Source: Halobacillus alkaliphilus
GTDB taxonomy: Bacteria; Bacillota; Bacilli; Bacillales; Halobacillaceae
Assembly: GCF_900113125.1 (NCBI RefSeq)
Contig: NZ_FOOG01000003.1
Span: 1 to 64,000, forward strand
DNA length: 64,000 bases
Direction: 5' to 3'
Position numbers and translations under genes: made by a program. Shown here piece after piece: positions 55,495 through 64,000 of this stretch; within the stretch, counting starts at the first letter, position 1, and the number at the start of each line of letters is the position of its first letter. The notes under the pieces are model-generated. The model was not told the DNA's origin. It worked only from the letters and a program-made list of their open reading frames with translations, and did not search any database.

Positions 55495-56523
55495 CTATAC
55501 CTTTTTGGATAAGAACTTTTGGTAAAAAATAGGCAGGATAATCACGATGGTAAGTAGACGTATCATTTGCAATGAACTTACAATGGCTGGCTGGCCACCT
55601 GCCGCCTGGGCAGTAAGAGCCATTTCTACCAATCCTCCTGGAGCAAGACTTAGCACAGCGGTTACTAAATCCATATCTGTCCACCCCGAAAGCAAAAATC
55701 CAAGAGCGATTCCAAATGCTATAATTATAATAGCCAATCCAAAATACAGCAGACAGTATTTCCCTGCTTGCAATATATCTCTTATAGAAACTGAATGACC
55801 AAGATGGACACCTATCATAATTTGAGCAGCAATAAAAAATAAATCCGGTAGTTCATATAGGGGAGTACCAATAGATTGAAGCAGCCCTATAATGATCATA
55901 GGAACAATAACTAAAGCTGCCGGAATCCGAGCTTTGAGTAAGAGTGCGATAAAATATACCATGCCATAGATGACTATAGTCCATAACGATTCTTCCTGCG
56001 CGCTGGAGTTCATCATAGGAGAAGAGGATTGATAAAACCAATGAGTAGCTGCAAAGGGAATAATAAATAATACACAAACCAGGCGTATCGTATGAAATAT
56101 AGTAACGAGAACCGTATTTGCTTGTAATGATTCACTGACTGCTATCATTGCAGAAAGCCCTCCAGGTGCACTCCCAATTAAACTGGTTGAGATATCGATT
56201 GCTGTTTTTGTTGAGATAAGATAGGCTAAAAACAGGCTGAGAGAAATAAGCACAAGAGAAAGAAGTGTATAAGGAATAAAATAAGGAACGACTAAGGCAA
56301 ACGTTTGTGATGTAAAAGTGAGGCCTATTTGGATGCCAAGCAGTGCAAATGCTGCGTTTCTTATCGATGGGTGACTGGTTGTTTCATAATTGAACCAGTA
56401 TTTAAGTACGACCAGCCCGGCTACTGGACCGAGAATCCAGGGAAGAGGAAGCTTTAGCAGCCAGAATATTCCCCCGGCAGTTAGCGCTAACGCATAGGTA
56501 AGAATAGACTTTCGGATAGAAAT
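55495..56523 (-). CDS. AbrB-family membrane protein with an apparent ATT start
   Basis: This AbrB-family (COG3180, ammonia monooxygenase-like) transporter has about ten hydrophobic segments in two homologous halves, each with an APGG motif (SAPGGLSAMIA and LAPGGLVEMALTA). The longest frame with a standard start (GTG 56253) lacks the first 90 residues. The same frame is open to 56544 and encodes the normal N-terminus (LTAGGIFWLLKLPLPWILGP). Within it no ATG, GTG or TTG exists upstream. GAGGAGG lies 8 bases before ATT at 56523, giving 342 residues, the usual length. The transported substrate is unknown. Confidence 0.82.
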   Translation of the reverse strand: MSIRKSILTYALALTAGGIFWLLKLPLPWILGPVAGLVVLKYWFNYETTSHPSIRNAAFALLGIQIGLTFTSQTFALVVPYFIPYTLLSLVLISLSLFLAYLISTKTAIDISTSLIGSAPGGLSAMIAVSESLQANTVLVTIFHTIRLVCVLFIIPFAATHWFYQSSSPMMNSSAQEESLWTIVIYGMVYFIALLLKARIPAALVIVPMIIIGLLQSIGTPLYELPDLFFIAAQIMIGVHLGHSVSIRDILQAGKYCLLYFGLAIIIIAFGIALGFLLSGWTDMDLVTAVLSLAPGGLVEMALTAQAAGGQPAIVSSLQMIRLLTIVIILPIFYQKFLSKKV

Positions 56524-56613
56524 ATTTGGAACCTCCTCACTTTACAAATTTACCTCACAACTGTTCTCAGAATCCTATACATATCGAATAAAATAGAAAG
56601 GAGTCTCCCTAAA

Positions 56614-57282
56614 ATGGATAAATGGATTTACGGTTATGACCGTGCTCGTTCCCGTTTTAATCATCTGCACCTGCGTAATTATTACAAAAGCGACTTTGAA
56701 GATCTAATACAAATTCAAAAAAAAGCTTTTCCTCCCCCTTTTCCACCAGAGCTATGGTGGAACAAAGAACAACTGGCTAATCATTTGGAAATCTTCCCAC
56801 AGGGATGTATTTGTATAGAAGTAGATGGGGTTGTAGCAGGTTCGATGACCACAATGAGAACTGATATGACCAATGAAGTTATCGACCATACATGGGATTC
56901 AATGACGGGTGAAGGAACCATGAGCACGCATAATCCAGAAGGAAATACTCTTTATGTAGTGGATCTGTGTGTAGACCCCGATTACCGTTCTTTGGGTCTT
57001 GGCCGGCAGCTCACTCAAGCCATGTATGAGAACGTCGTTCATTTGAACCTTGAACGTCTCGTCGGTGGTGCAAGGATGCCTCTCTACCATAAATATCATC
57101 AGGAACTTACGCCTGAAGAATATGTGAATCTTGTCATCGGGGCAGAGATTAAGGACCCGGTAATAACATTTTTATTAAAATCCGGTCGTTCTCCTATCAA
57201 ACCAATGGCTGATTATATTATGGATGAAGAGTCCTGTCATTACGGATTACTAACTGAATGGCGTAATCCCTTTTTCAGTTAA
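56614..57282 (+). CDS. GNAT-family N-acetyltransferase
   Basis: This 222-residue acetyltransferase has the acetyl-CoA loop DPDYRSLGLGRQLTQAMY near residue 125. Its long N-terminal region (FPPPFPPELWW) and the C-terminal extension to 222 residues are typical of a Bacillaceae subgroup. Substrate unknown. AAAGGAG precedes the ATG. It is divergent from the AbrB gene. Confidence 0.82.
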   Translation: MDKWIYGYDRARSRFNHLHLRNYYKSDFEDLIQIQKKAFPPPFPPELWWNKEQLANHLEIFPQGCICIEVDGVVAGSMTTMRTDMTNEVIDHTWDSMTGEGTMSTHNPEGNTLYVVDLCVDPDYRSLGLGRQLTQAMYENVVHLNLERLVGGARMPLYHKYHQELTPEEYVNLVIGAEIKDPVITFLLKSGRSPIKPMADYIMDEESCHYGLLTEWRNPFFS

Positions 57283-57288
57283 TTTAGA

Positions 57289-57325
57289 GAAAAGCCGCTT
57301 CCAGTCCTGGTTGCGGCTTCTTTAT
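57289..57325. terminator. Bidirectional terminator GNAT/TetR
   Basis: The outer stem aagccgc/gcggctt and inner stem cca/tgg form a hairpin with A before and T after, between convergent genes. Confidence 0.8.
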
Positions 57326-57903
57326 TATCCAGGTTTATGGGCAACACCATATTCAATCATCCCGAAAAGCTGAGAAGCTAATTCATCCACTCCCAAACGC
57401 TTTCGGTTAGGGAATAGAATAGAGTGAAAAATCAAGTCACCGATCAACCCTGAATCCATATTTTTATTCCATATACCCGTTTCTTTTGCCTCGGAGATCC
57501 AATTCATCATCAGATCATAGGTTTTCATTAGATCTACATCTAATTCATTTTTATAATAGATCGCCGCATTTTTATCGCCTGACTGCAGATCCTGAATCAT
57601 TTTGTCAATTTGATAGATTTGAGCGTGTTCTAAAATAATTTGCAGCAATTGGAACAATTTGTGATTAGGGGGATCATCGGAAGGAATTCGATCAACTTTA
57701 TCATTCATTTCCTTCATCATGTTTTTCATATAGGCCAGCAGAAGCTCATCTTTATTCTTGAAGTACTCATAGAGTGTACTTCGTCCAACTTCAAGTAAAT
57801 CAGCTATCTTTTTAAAATGCACACCATGTAAGCCCTCTGCTTGCAATACTTTTCCAGTTACATCTAATACATCCTGCTTCGTTAAAGCTTTTTTTCGTCC
57901 CAA
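57325..57903 (-). CDS. TetR-family transcriptional regulator
   Basis: This 192-residue regulator has a helix-turn-helix at about 25-50 (HFKKIADLLEVGRSTLYEYFKNKDELLL). The C-terminal ligand domain has no recognisable relatives by eye. TTG start after GAGGGGAGGGG. No obvious target operon lies next to it. Confidence 0.85.
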   Translation of the reverse strand: MGRKKALTKQDVLDVTGKVLQAEGLHGVHFKKIADLLEVGRSTLYEYFKNKDELLLAYMKNMMKEMNDKVDRIPSDDPPNHKLFQLLQIILEHAQIYQIDKMIQDLQSGDKNAAIYYKNELDVDLMKTYDLMMNWISEAKETGIWNKNMDSGLIGDLIFHSILFPNRKRLGVDELASQLFGMIEYGVAHKPG

Positions 57904-58009
57904 AAGAACCCCTCCCCTCTTATTTTATTATAGCATTTTCCTGCAAAATCAGAGGGAAGGAGGATAAGAGATCCCTTTATACGTTTAAAGGAATAATTAT
58001 TCTCGATTT

Positions 58010-58969
58010 CTATTCAAATAAATGAGTTAAATATCCATATCCCTTTTCTTCCATCTCACGTTTAGGAACAAATTCTAAGGCAGCTGAGTTTATGCAGTAA
58101 CGCATTCCCCCCTGTTCTTTCGGTCCGTCATCAAACAGATGTCCCAGATGGGAGTCAGCGTATTCACTTCGCACCTCTGTTCGTCTCATTCCATGAGAAG
58201 TATCCATTTTTTCTTTTACTTCCTGAGTTTCTATAGGTTTAGTGAAACTCGGCCAGCCGCATCCAGCGTCATATTTATCTTTGGAACTGAACAAAGGTTT
58301 CTTCGATACAACATCTACATAAATACCTTCTTCGTCATAATCATGATAAGCATTTTGAAAAGGTCTTTCCGTAGCATCTTCCTGGGTAACTTTGTACTGG
58401 ATATCACTCAGGCGCTTCTTCAACTCTTCCTGATCCTTTTTATAGCCCCAGTGTTCTTTTATAAACCCTGCACGTCCGGACCCTTTTTTATAACGTTTAT
58501 AATGAAAAGCGTTCTTCTTATGGTAATTCTGGTGCTTATCTTCTGCTGGATAGAATGTCTCAGCAGGAAGAATTGGCGTCACGATTGGCTGCTTGAATTT
58601 ATCTGATTCTATAAGCTGCTGTTTGCTTGCTTCAGCGATTTGACGCTGCTCTTCATCGTGATAGTAAATTGCTGTAGTATATGATTCTCCGCGGTCTGCA
58701 AATTGACCGCCATCGTCCGTTGGATCAATTTGCTGCCAGAATAGTTCCACCAGTCGTTCGTATGGGAAGACGGAGGGATCATACGTGATTTGCACCGCTT
58801 CCTTGTGACCCGTCTGTTCGGTGATCACTTCCATATAGGTAGGATTTTCCGTGTGGCCCCCAGTATATCCGGAAACAATAGAGTCAATTCCTGGTCTTTT
58901 ATCAAATGGCTCAACCATGCACCAGAAACATCCACCTGCAAATGTAGCTATTTTCAATTCATTATTCAT
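58010..58969 (-). CDS. msrA: Fused methionine sulfoxide reductase MsrA-MsrB
   Basis: This 319-residue bifunctional enzyme repairs both epimers of methionine sulfoxide. MsrA occupies about 1-160, with catalytic Cys14 in GGCFWCM and [13 protein letters not shown]. MsrB occupies about 180-319, with [27 protein letters not shown] and the catalytic cysteine in [11 protein letters not shown]. No signal peptide, so it acts in the cytoplasm, complementing the exported MsrB at 31658. ATG 58969 follows GGAGG; the longer frame has no ribosome site. Confidence 0.95.
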   Translation of the reverse strand: MNNELKIATFAGGCFWCMVEPFDKRPGIDSIVSGYTGGHTENPTYMEVITEQTGHKEAVQITYDPSVFPYERLVELFWQQIDPTDDGGQFADRGESYTTAIYYHDEEQRQIAEASKQQLIESDKFKQPIVTPILPAETFYPAEDKHQNYHKKNAFHYKRYKKGSGRAGFIKEHWGYKKDQEELKKRLSDIQYKVTQEDATERPFQNAYHDYDEEGIYVDVVSKKPLFSSKDKYDAGCGWPSFTKPIETQEVKEKMDTSHGMRRTEVRSEYADSHLGHLFDDGPKEQGGMRYCINSAALEFVPKREMEEKGYGYLTHLFE

Positions 58970-59029
58970 CAATAAAACCTCCAATGCGTAGGTTGTTACA
59001 TGTAAGCATGTCCTTATTCTTGCTAATAA

Positions 59030-59081
59030 AAGAAAAAAAATCAAGCCACACGCACAGCCTAGATGTAAAGCTTGGGCTGTG
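59030..59081 (-). terminator. Terminator of the YqfQ-like gene
   Basis: The arms cacagcc (59053-59059) and ggctgtg (59075-59081) pair across the last codons of the gene; a run of eight T follows 15 bases later on the minus strand. Confidence 0.55.
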
Positions 59082-59577
59082 ATGTGCCTTGAAACCTTCT
59101 TTTAGAAGCAGAAGCGATGCTTTTGGATTGACTGGACGATTCAGACTTCGAGCTTGTTATTGATTCAGCCCCGAGACTTTCCTCTGTCTCTTCCCCGTCT
59201 TCTTCATCCGGTTCATTCATAATTTTCATCATATTAATCATGGCAGGAATATTCTTCATCATCGGTCCATACTGCTGAATCATAGGTGCGGCACTTTGCA
59301 TGGCTTTTAATGCTGTCTGCATATGCCCTAACCATCCTGCTCCGCCTGCTTTAGCTGCACTGCCAGCCGCTCCTAAAGCTTGTGTCCCTAAACCAGCGCC
59401 ACCGAATCCTGGTGCACCGATTCCTGCTGCACCAAAACCAGGAAAACCTCCAGCACTTCTAACTCCTTGATTTAATAAGGGTGCCATTGATCTCATCATA
59501 CCCTGTGGTGCCATGTATGGCTGGGGTCCGGGAAACATGCCCATAGGAGGGAAAGGCGGTTGACCTGTCGGAAACAT
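59059..59577 (-). CDS. yqfQ: YqfQ/VrrA-like low-complexity protein
   Basis: This 172-residue protein has a Pro/Met-rich N-terminus ([17 protein letters not shown]), a Gly/Ala-rich middle (40-85), a conserved hydrophobic helix region ([27 protein letters not shown]) written in two parts, and a Ser-rich tail. This is the layout of YqfQ/VrrA proteins in Bacillus. Function unknown; a spore or surface role is often supposed. GGAGG is 8 bases before the ATG. Confidence 0.75.
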   Translation of the reverse strand: MFPTGQPPFPPMGMFPGPQPYMAPQGMMRSMAPLLNQGVRSAGGFPGFGAAGIGAPGFGGAGLGTQALGAAGSAAKAGGAGWLGHMQTALKAMQSAAPMIQQYGPMMKNIPAMINMMKIMNEPDEEDGEETEESLGAESITSSKSESSSQSKSIASASKRRFQGTSQPKLYI

Positions 59578-59640
59578 TCATAACCCCTCCGTAACTTAAG
59601 ATACTGTAGCATATGCCTGCTTCTGTAACTTGGTATGGGC

Positions 59641-60327
59641 TTACGAATCTTCGGCATTTGCAGGAAGTGCCCAGTTAATGGGCTCCTCGCCAATTTCCTC
59701 CAAGTACTGGTTCGTTTGCGAAAACGGGCGGCTGCCAAAAAAACCTCGATGGGCAGCTAAAGGGCTCGGGTGAGGAGCTGTCAATACTTTATGTTTAGAG
59801 CGATCGATGGATTTCCCTTTCTTTTGAGCATGTTTACCCCAAAGAATGAAAACAATAGGTTTCTCCCGTTGATTTAATATACGGATTACTTCGTCTGTGA
59901 ACTTTTCCCAGCCCATCCCCTGATGAGAATGTGCCTGGTGGGCTCTTACCGTTAACACATTGTTAAGTAAGAGTACGCCCTCTTTAGCCCAGGAGACTAA
60001 ATGGCCATGAGGGGGTGGTTCAATTCCAAGGTCTTCTCTTAATTCTTTATAAATATTTTTCAGCGAAGGAGGAATGGTTACTCCTGGCTTAACAGAAAAA
60101 CTGAAGCCATGGGCCTGTTCAGGTCCATGGTAAGGATCCTGCCCTAAAATGACGACTTTTGTGTTTTCATAAGATGTATATTGCATAGCCGAAAAAATTT
60201 CATACATATCAGGATACACATCATAACTTCCATATTCTTTTTTTAACCTTTCCCGAAGATCCAAATAATAGGGTTTGCGAAATTCTTCTTCCAGAAGACT
60301 ACCCCAATCATTATCCAGGACTTTCAT
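59641..60327 (-). CDS. ung: Uracil-DNA glycosylase
   Basis: This 228-residue family 1 enzyme removes uracil from DNA. The catalytic GQDPYHG lies near residue 63, and [18 protein letters not shown] near 187 is the minor-groove loop. [11 protein letters not shown] and LLLNNVLTV are also conserved. ATG 60327 has AGAGAGG 8 bases upstream. Confidence 0.97.
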   Translation of the reverse strand: MKVLDNDWGSLLEEEFRKPYYLDLRERLKKEYGSYDVYPDMYEIFSAMQYTSYENTKVVILGQDPYHGPEQAHGFSFSVKPGVTIPPSLKNIYKELREDLGIEPPPHGHLVSWAKEGVLLLNNVLTVRAHQAHSHQGMGWEKFTDEVIRILNQREKPIVFILWGKHAQKKGKSIDRSKHKVLTAPHPSPLAAHRGFFGSRPFSQTNQYLEEIGEEPINWALPANAEDS

Positions 60328-60457
60328 GGAAATAACCTCTCTTTCTATCAAAATATATTTGTGTGAAGGTGGAAAAGTGAAATTATTTCCTTGATCATCG
60401 AGTTACTATTTCCCGGGTAAGCGCATAATGCGACACCCACCTCTGCATATTTGATCA

Positions 60458-60706
60458 CTAATTGACGGAATGTAGTGAAACAAGACGGTATTTACAATAA
60501 GTAAAATAATTCTTAAAGGTTAATTCCTCGATTATTCCCGCCCCCAGCTGTTCTGATTTTAACGTTCGCTTAACCTCAAGCTTTTCATTTAAAGGAAATA
60601 TTCGATAACCCTCAAACACGATCTCAAACAAATTATCCTCATTGTTTAATCTTTGTTCTTTCCCATTAGTGATCAAAATCCATTCCATAGATAAAGGTGT
60701 AGCCAT
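60458..60706 (-). CDS. DUF2584-family protein
   Basis: This 82-residue protein matches the DUF2584 pattern found in Bacillaceae: a short beta-rich domain with WILITNGKEQR at the start, EGYRIFPLNEKLEVKRT in the middle and YRLVSLHSVN at the end. Function unknown. ATG 60706 follows AGAGGGG; the longer frame overlaps the end of sbcC. It lies directly downstream of sbcC and may be co-transcribed with it. Confidence 0.72.
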   Translation of the reverse strand: MATPLSMEWILITNGKEQRLNNEDNLFEIVFEGYRIFPLNEKLEVKRTLKSEQLGAGIIEELTFKNYFTYCKYRLVSLHSVN

Positions 60707-60731
60707 CTCCTCTTCCCCTCTCTTCATTCTC

Positions 60732-63700
60732 TTATTGAAAGACAAATTCGACTGAGGAACCAGCAGGTCCTGTTTGGATTTGCAATTTAGCCGGAATTTC
60801 TTCCTTCAACTGCGCCACATGAGAAATAATACCTAACATTCGATTGCCGTCCTGAAGACTTCTTAAACAATCAATGGCCTGCTCCAGCGATACCTCATCT
60901 AAAGTACCGAACCCTTCATCAATAAATAACGTGTCAAGCTGTACTCCTCCCGCGTGGGACTGGACAACGTCGGCCATGCCAAGAGCCAGACTAAGTGAAG
61001 CTTTAAACCCTTCCCCTCCGGATAGTGTCCGCACGGAACGTTTTTGTCCCGTATGATGATCAATAACTTCGAGATCCAAACCACTTTGAGCCCCACGCTT
61101 AGCCAGGGCATCGCTACGTACGAGCTGATAACGATGGTCTGTCATCTGATCAAGTCTTATATTAGCCTGAACGATTATTTCATCAAGAAAGGCAGCTAAA
61201 ACATATCGTTCAAGTGACAAACGAAGGTGATTATCCCCTCTGGATAGCTGAGCAAGTTCCGCAATGTCATAGTAAGCTTGAGCTAAATCCCCCTGTTCTG
61301 ATAACAAAGTTTCCATAGTAATATAAACCTGTTTATTTTGGGACAAAGCCATTTCCAGTTCATTCACTATCTGCTGCTGTTTAGTCAACTTTTGTTTTTC
61401 TTCTTCCCATTCAGTATGAAGAGCCTCTAAATCCGGTTTTTGTTGATCAGCTAGTTTTTCATTCAAACTATAAAGACGTTCCTCAATAATTGCTTTCTGT
61501 TGCTTATACTGATCAATCTTTTCCTGTTTTTCTTCAATAGCTTTCTTAGTTAGAAGAGAGTTCCAATAACTTTCGACACTGGAAAACTGAAATTGAACGA
61601 GCGTTTGATTAAATTTCTCTTTTCGAATTTCTTCTGCTTCTTGTGCCTGCTTTACATATTTATTCCCTTCCTCTTCAGCCACTTTAGCCTGCTGAAGCTG
61701 GTCGCGCAGCTTAGAATAGCGTTCTTGAACGTTTTCCCATTTCTTCGTCTCTTCTTTATAGGAAGCTTCTGCTTGTTCTGTGAGTTCTTTTAATTTTTGT
61801 GGATTTGTCGTTTCAAAAGAGTAGTTTTCTTGAAAGGACTCTTTTTGAGTCTGTAATCGAGTTTGTTCTTGATAGCTCGTATGCCAATCCTGCTGAGCCT
61901 TTTCAATTTTACTGTTCAGCTCTTCCTCACGCTTTTCTATATTTTCAAGCTTTTTCACAGACTGCTCCATCTCTTCTGCTTGCCTGGTCAGCTCTTCCGA
62001 TAACTTACTTTTAATATTTAAGCTTTGCTCACTTTGCTTTACCGCGCTTTGAATCGAGGGTTCATCCATAGTACCTACCACTTTTTTGTACTCCTCAAAA
62101 AGAGTATCAGTCAGTTGCCGCTGCGTTTCTCCTTTGGATTTAACTTGCACCGCTTCGTCCTGCATCTGCTGAAAGGATTTCTGTTTTTCATCTGCCTCTT
62201 GCTTTAACTGTTCAAGCTTGGTCTGACTGACAACTTGGGCAGGCTGAACAGCCGGTGCAGGATGATGGGAGTTTCCACAAACCGGGCAAGGGGACCCATT
62301 TTCCAATTGGAGAGAGAGGGTATAAGCATGGTGCTCGCGAATCTCTTCGAGCGCCGCCTCATAATAGCTTTTAGCATCTTTCTGCTCTTTTTCCATCTGC
62401 CTGAAATCTTTCATAAACTGCTGATAGGATGCTCTCATCTCTTTTAAAACATCCCACTCTTTTGCTAAACGTTTTAAATCCTTCAACTGCTTCGTCAAAT
62501 GTACAACTTCATTCTTAACTTCATACATTTGACTGGTAACTTTCCGCTCATCTTTACTTATTTCTTTTAGTTGATGGCGTTCTGCCTTTAGGTGTTTCAG
62601 CTCTTCCTCTAAAGCAGTTACTTGCTCCTTGCTTTTGGTAAGTTTTTGAGTAATTTGAGTTAACTGGCTTTCGATTTTAAGGAAATGAGTTAATTTCTTT
62701 CTTTCTTCCTCTTTTTGCTCCCATTCTTTCTTTAATTCCTGACGCTTTTCTTCCTTTCCTTCAAGTTCTTTGTATTCTTTTTCTATGTTAGAAAATTCAC
62801 TTTCAGTACGTATTCTATGCTGGGCCTTTGCTTCCTGGTCTACTTCAGCTTTCTTTCTTTCCTGTTCTCGATCTTTCCATTGTTGTTCAAATCCTTTTAC
62901 TTCATCCGCCTGCCTGGCCCATTTGAGCTCTTCTTGAACAGCACTCATAAAGCTTTCCTGTGATTGCAGCGCCTTTTTATCTTCTAAGAGTTTTTGCTGT
63001 TCAGTAAATTGTTCATGTAGATGTCTCGCTTCATGGAAGTTAGTCTGTAGCTTGTCCGCAGATGAAGACAAAAGCTCTAATTGATTTTGTTCCTGTTTGA
63101 TTAGACTACTCTGATGCTCCATTCGCTCTCTTAATAAGTCAATAATCTTTTGGGGTTCTTCCTGCTCCAAAGTAACTTCCGCATCCGTTCCCCAATGAAT
63201 TTTGCCAATTTCCTGTTCAATTTTCCATTGAAATTGCTCAATTTCTTTTTCGAGTTTTTTGGACTGGTCTTTCAAGTAATCGGTTAACTCGGAATAGAAT
63301 TGTGTTTTAAATATTTTTTGCAGTATATCTTCCCGCTCTTTACTATTCTCTGAAATCAACTTTCTAAATTCACCTTGAGGGATCATGATCATTTTCCGAA
63401 ATTGGTCATAGTCAAGCCCCATCACTTCTTCAATATAATCATTCACTTCTTTTACTTTAGTAGCCATCAGTTTTTCATTATCCAAATGGGTAATATAAAG
63501 TTCTGCTCTAGCCGGTTCTTCTTTCCAGCCCTCCCCGCGTTCTTTTCTCCTCATCTGCTTAGGCATGCGGACAATGCGATACAACTTCCCTCTTAGTTCA
63601 AAAAGAAATTCAACATAGGTAGACTCTCCTTCTTCGGCAAAGTGACTACGCATAGAGTCTTGATCACGATCACTTCCGCTTGCACGCCCATATAAGGCGA

Positions 63701-63848
63701 AACACATCGCATCAAATATCGTCGTTTTCCCAGCCCCTGTAGGGCCGGTAATTAAGAAGATGGCTTCTTCTCCAAGTGAGGAGAAATCTATTTTTTGTTT
63801 ATCACGATAGGGACCAAAAGCCTGCATGGTTAATGTAATGGCTCTCAA
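60732..63848 (-). CDS. sbcC: DNA exonuclease subunit SbcC (Rad50-like)
   Basis: This 1038-residue SMC-like ATPase works with SbcD to open hairpin and blocked DNA ends. Walker A GPTGAGKTT lies near residue 33, coiled coils span about 170-860 and meet at the zinc hook CPVCGNSHHP near 525. Signature LSGGEGFKASLSLALG and Walker B DTLFIDEGFGTLD are near the C-terminus. TTG start with GGGGG 8 bases upstream. The start lies 3 bases after the sbcD stop, so the two are translationally coupled. Confidence 0.96.
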   Translation of the reverse strand: MRAITLTMQAFGPYRDKQKIDFSSLGEEAIFLITGPTGAGKTTIFDAMCFALYGRASGSDRDQDSMRSHFAEEGESTYVEFLFELRGKLYRIVRMPKQMRRKERGEGWKEEPARAELYITHLDNEKLMATKVKEVNDYIEEVMGLDYDQFRKMIMIPQGEFRKLISENSKEREDILQKIFKTQFYSELTDYLKDQSKKLEKEIEQFQWKIEQEIGKIHWGTDAEVTLEQEEPQKIIDLLRERMEHQSSLIKQEQNQLELLSSSADKLQTNFHEARHLHEQFTEQQKLLEDKKALQSQESFMSAVQEELKWARQADEVKGFEQQWKDREQERKKAEVDQEAKAQHRIRTESEFSNIEKEYKELEGKEEKRQELKKEWEQKEEERKKLTHFLKIESQLTQITQKLTKSKEQVTALEEELKHLKAERHQLKEISKDERKVTSQMYEVKNEVVHLTKQLKDLKRLAKEWDVLKEMRASYQQFMKDFRQMEKEQKDAKSYYEAALEEIREHHAYTLSLQLENGSPCPVCGNSHHPAPAVQPAQVVSQTKLEQLKQEADEKQKSFQQMQDEAVQVKSKGETQRQLTDTLFEEYKKVVGTMDEPSIQSAVKQSEQSLNIKSKLSEELTRQAEEMEQSVKKLENIEKREEELNSKIEKAQQDWHTSYQEQTRLQTQKESFQENYSFETTNPQKLKELTEQAEASYKEETKKWENVQERYSKLRDQLQQAKVAEEEGNKYVKQAQEAEEIRKEKFNQTLVQFQFSSVESYWNSLLTKKAIEEKQEKIDQYKQQKAIIEERLYSLNEKLADQQKPDLEALHTEWEEEKQKLTKQQQIVNELEMALSQNKQVYITMETLLSEQGDLAQAYYDIAELAQLSRGDNHLRLSLERYVLAAFLDEIIVQANIRLDQMTDHRYQLVRSDALAKRGAQSGLDLEVIDHHTGQKRSVRTLSGGEGFKASLSLALGMADVVQSHAGGVQLDTLFIDEGFGTLDEVSLEQAIDCLRSLQDGNRMLGIISHVAQLKEEIPAKLQIQTGPAGSSVEFVFQ

Positions 63849-63851
63849 AGG

Positions 63852-64000
63852 TTACTGCCCCCTTTCTTCTTCTCTTAAGGAATCAATTGCCTGACTGATT
63901 AAGTTCTTTCTATGTTCAGAAATCGTGTCCCCTTTAATATCTTCATAAAATGAGCGAAACAATTCTTCATGAGAAAGTCTCTGACGCTCTTTGACCTTAT
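63852..64000 (-). CDS. sbcD: Exonuclease SbcD, C-terminal fragment
   Basis: A minus-strand frame enters from the right edge and ends at 63852, about 48 residues (KVKERQRLSHEELFRSFYED at the start, SLREEERGQ at the end). The segment and its position before sbcC fit the C-terminal cap of SbcD, the Mre11-like nuclease. The catalytic part is outside the window. Confidence 0.85.
   Translation of the reverse strand, partial: KVKERQRLSHEELFRSFYEDIKGDTISEHRKNLISQAIDSLREEERGQ

Overview
The window looks like chromosomal DNA of a moderately halophilic, spore-forming member of the Bacillaceae, probably Halobacillus or a close relative. This is an inference from protein similarity in memory and gene order, not from any search. 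Supporting signs are the order yneR/plsY/yneT/parE/parC, a Bacillus-type leucine-degradation operon, YjcZ and YqfQ-type spore-former proteins, LexA, Fur, CcpA and WalR-like sites of Bacillus type, a compatible-solute importer, many acidic proteins, and frequent TTG starts.

Layout. 1-305: the 3' end of a group II intron. 391-2729: leftward genes yneR, yidD, folE2 and plsY. 3096-6107: an OpuF-type osmolyte importer with its permease and binding protein fused, followed by a CoA-binding protein. 6303-10733: topoisomerase IV parE-parC with a LexA-like box inside the promoter. 10875-19240: a TetR regulator and a seven-gene leucine/isovalerate catabolic operon with a TetR-type operator and a cre site, facing a convergent acyl-CoA synthetase (19283-21244). 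21708-24033: UDP-sulfoquinovose synthase and a sulfoquinovosyltransferase-like gene, a compact two-gene sulfolipid route. 24050-25630: about 1.6 kb of AT-rich DNA without a convincing gene, holding two copies of a dispersed repeat and two LexA-like boxes.

25632-36729 is an accessory-looking stretch: an M50-like protease, ANT(6)-like adenylyltransferase, YiiX-like hydrolase, exonuclease-BRCT protein, Fur-controlled nitroreductase and siderophore-binding lipoprotein, extracytoplasmic MsrB, YusW-like lipoprotein, CvfB, a YjcZ peptide, a PadR/flavin monooxygenase pair and an MDR reductase. Two more copies of the dispersed repeat lie here, each just downstream of a gene end. 37251-43023: LysM-3D cell-wall protein, ABC-F protein, a frameshifted DUF2252 gene, zinc-ribbon and cold-shock proteins, and a Cu/Zn superoxide dismutase without a signal peptide. 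43070-64000: a double dynamin (DynA), C45 acyltransferase, hydrolases, tandem gamma-glutamylcyclotransferase, DmpA-type peptidase, acylphosphatase, SDR, 7Fe ferredoxin, amidohydrolase, MhqD-like esterase, an AbrB-family membrane protein with an apparent ATT start, an MsrA-MsrB fusion, Ung, and SbcC with the end of SbcD.

Functional themes are osmotic adaptation (OpuF, and possibly sulfolipid), iron limitation and oxidative repair (Fur sites, two methionine sulfoxide reductases, SodC, ferredoxin), DNA repair and topology (ParEC, Ung, SbcCD, the exonuclease-BRCT protein), and branched-chain amino-acid catabolism under glucose control. I see no rRNA, tRNA, CRISPR array or intact insertion sequence. 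Several starts were moved from the longest open frame to the codon with a correctly spaced Shine-Dalgarno sequence.
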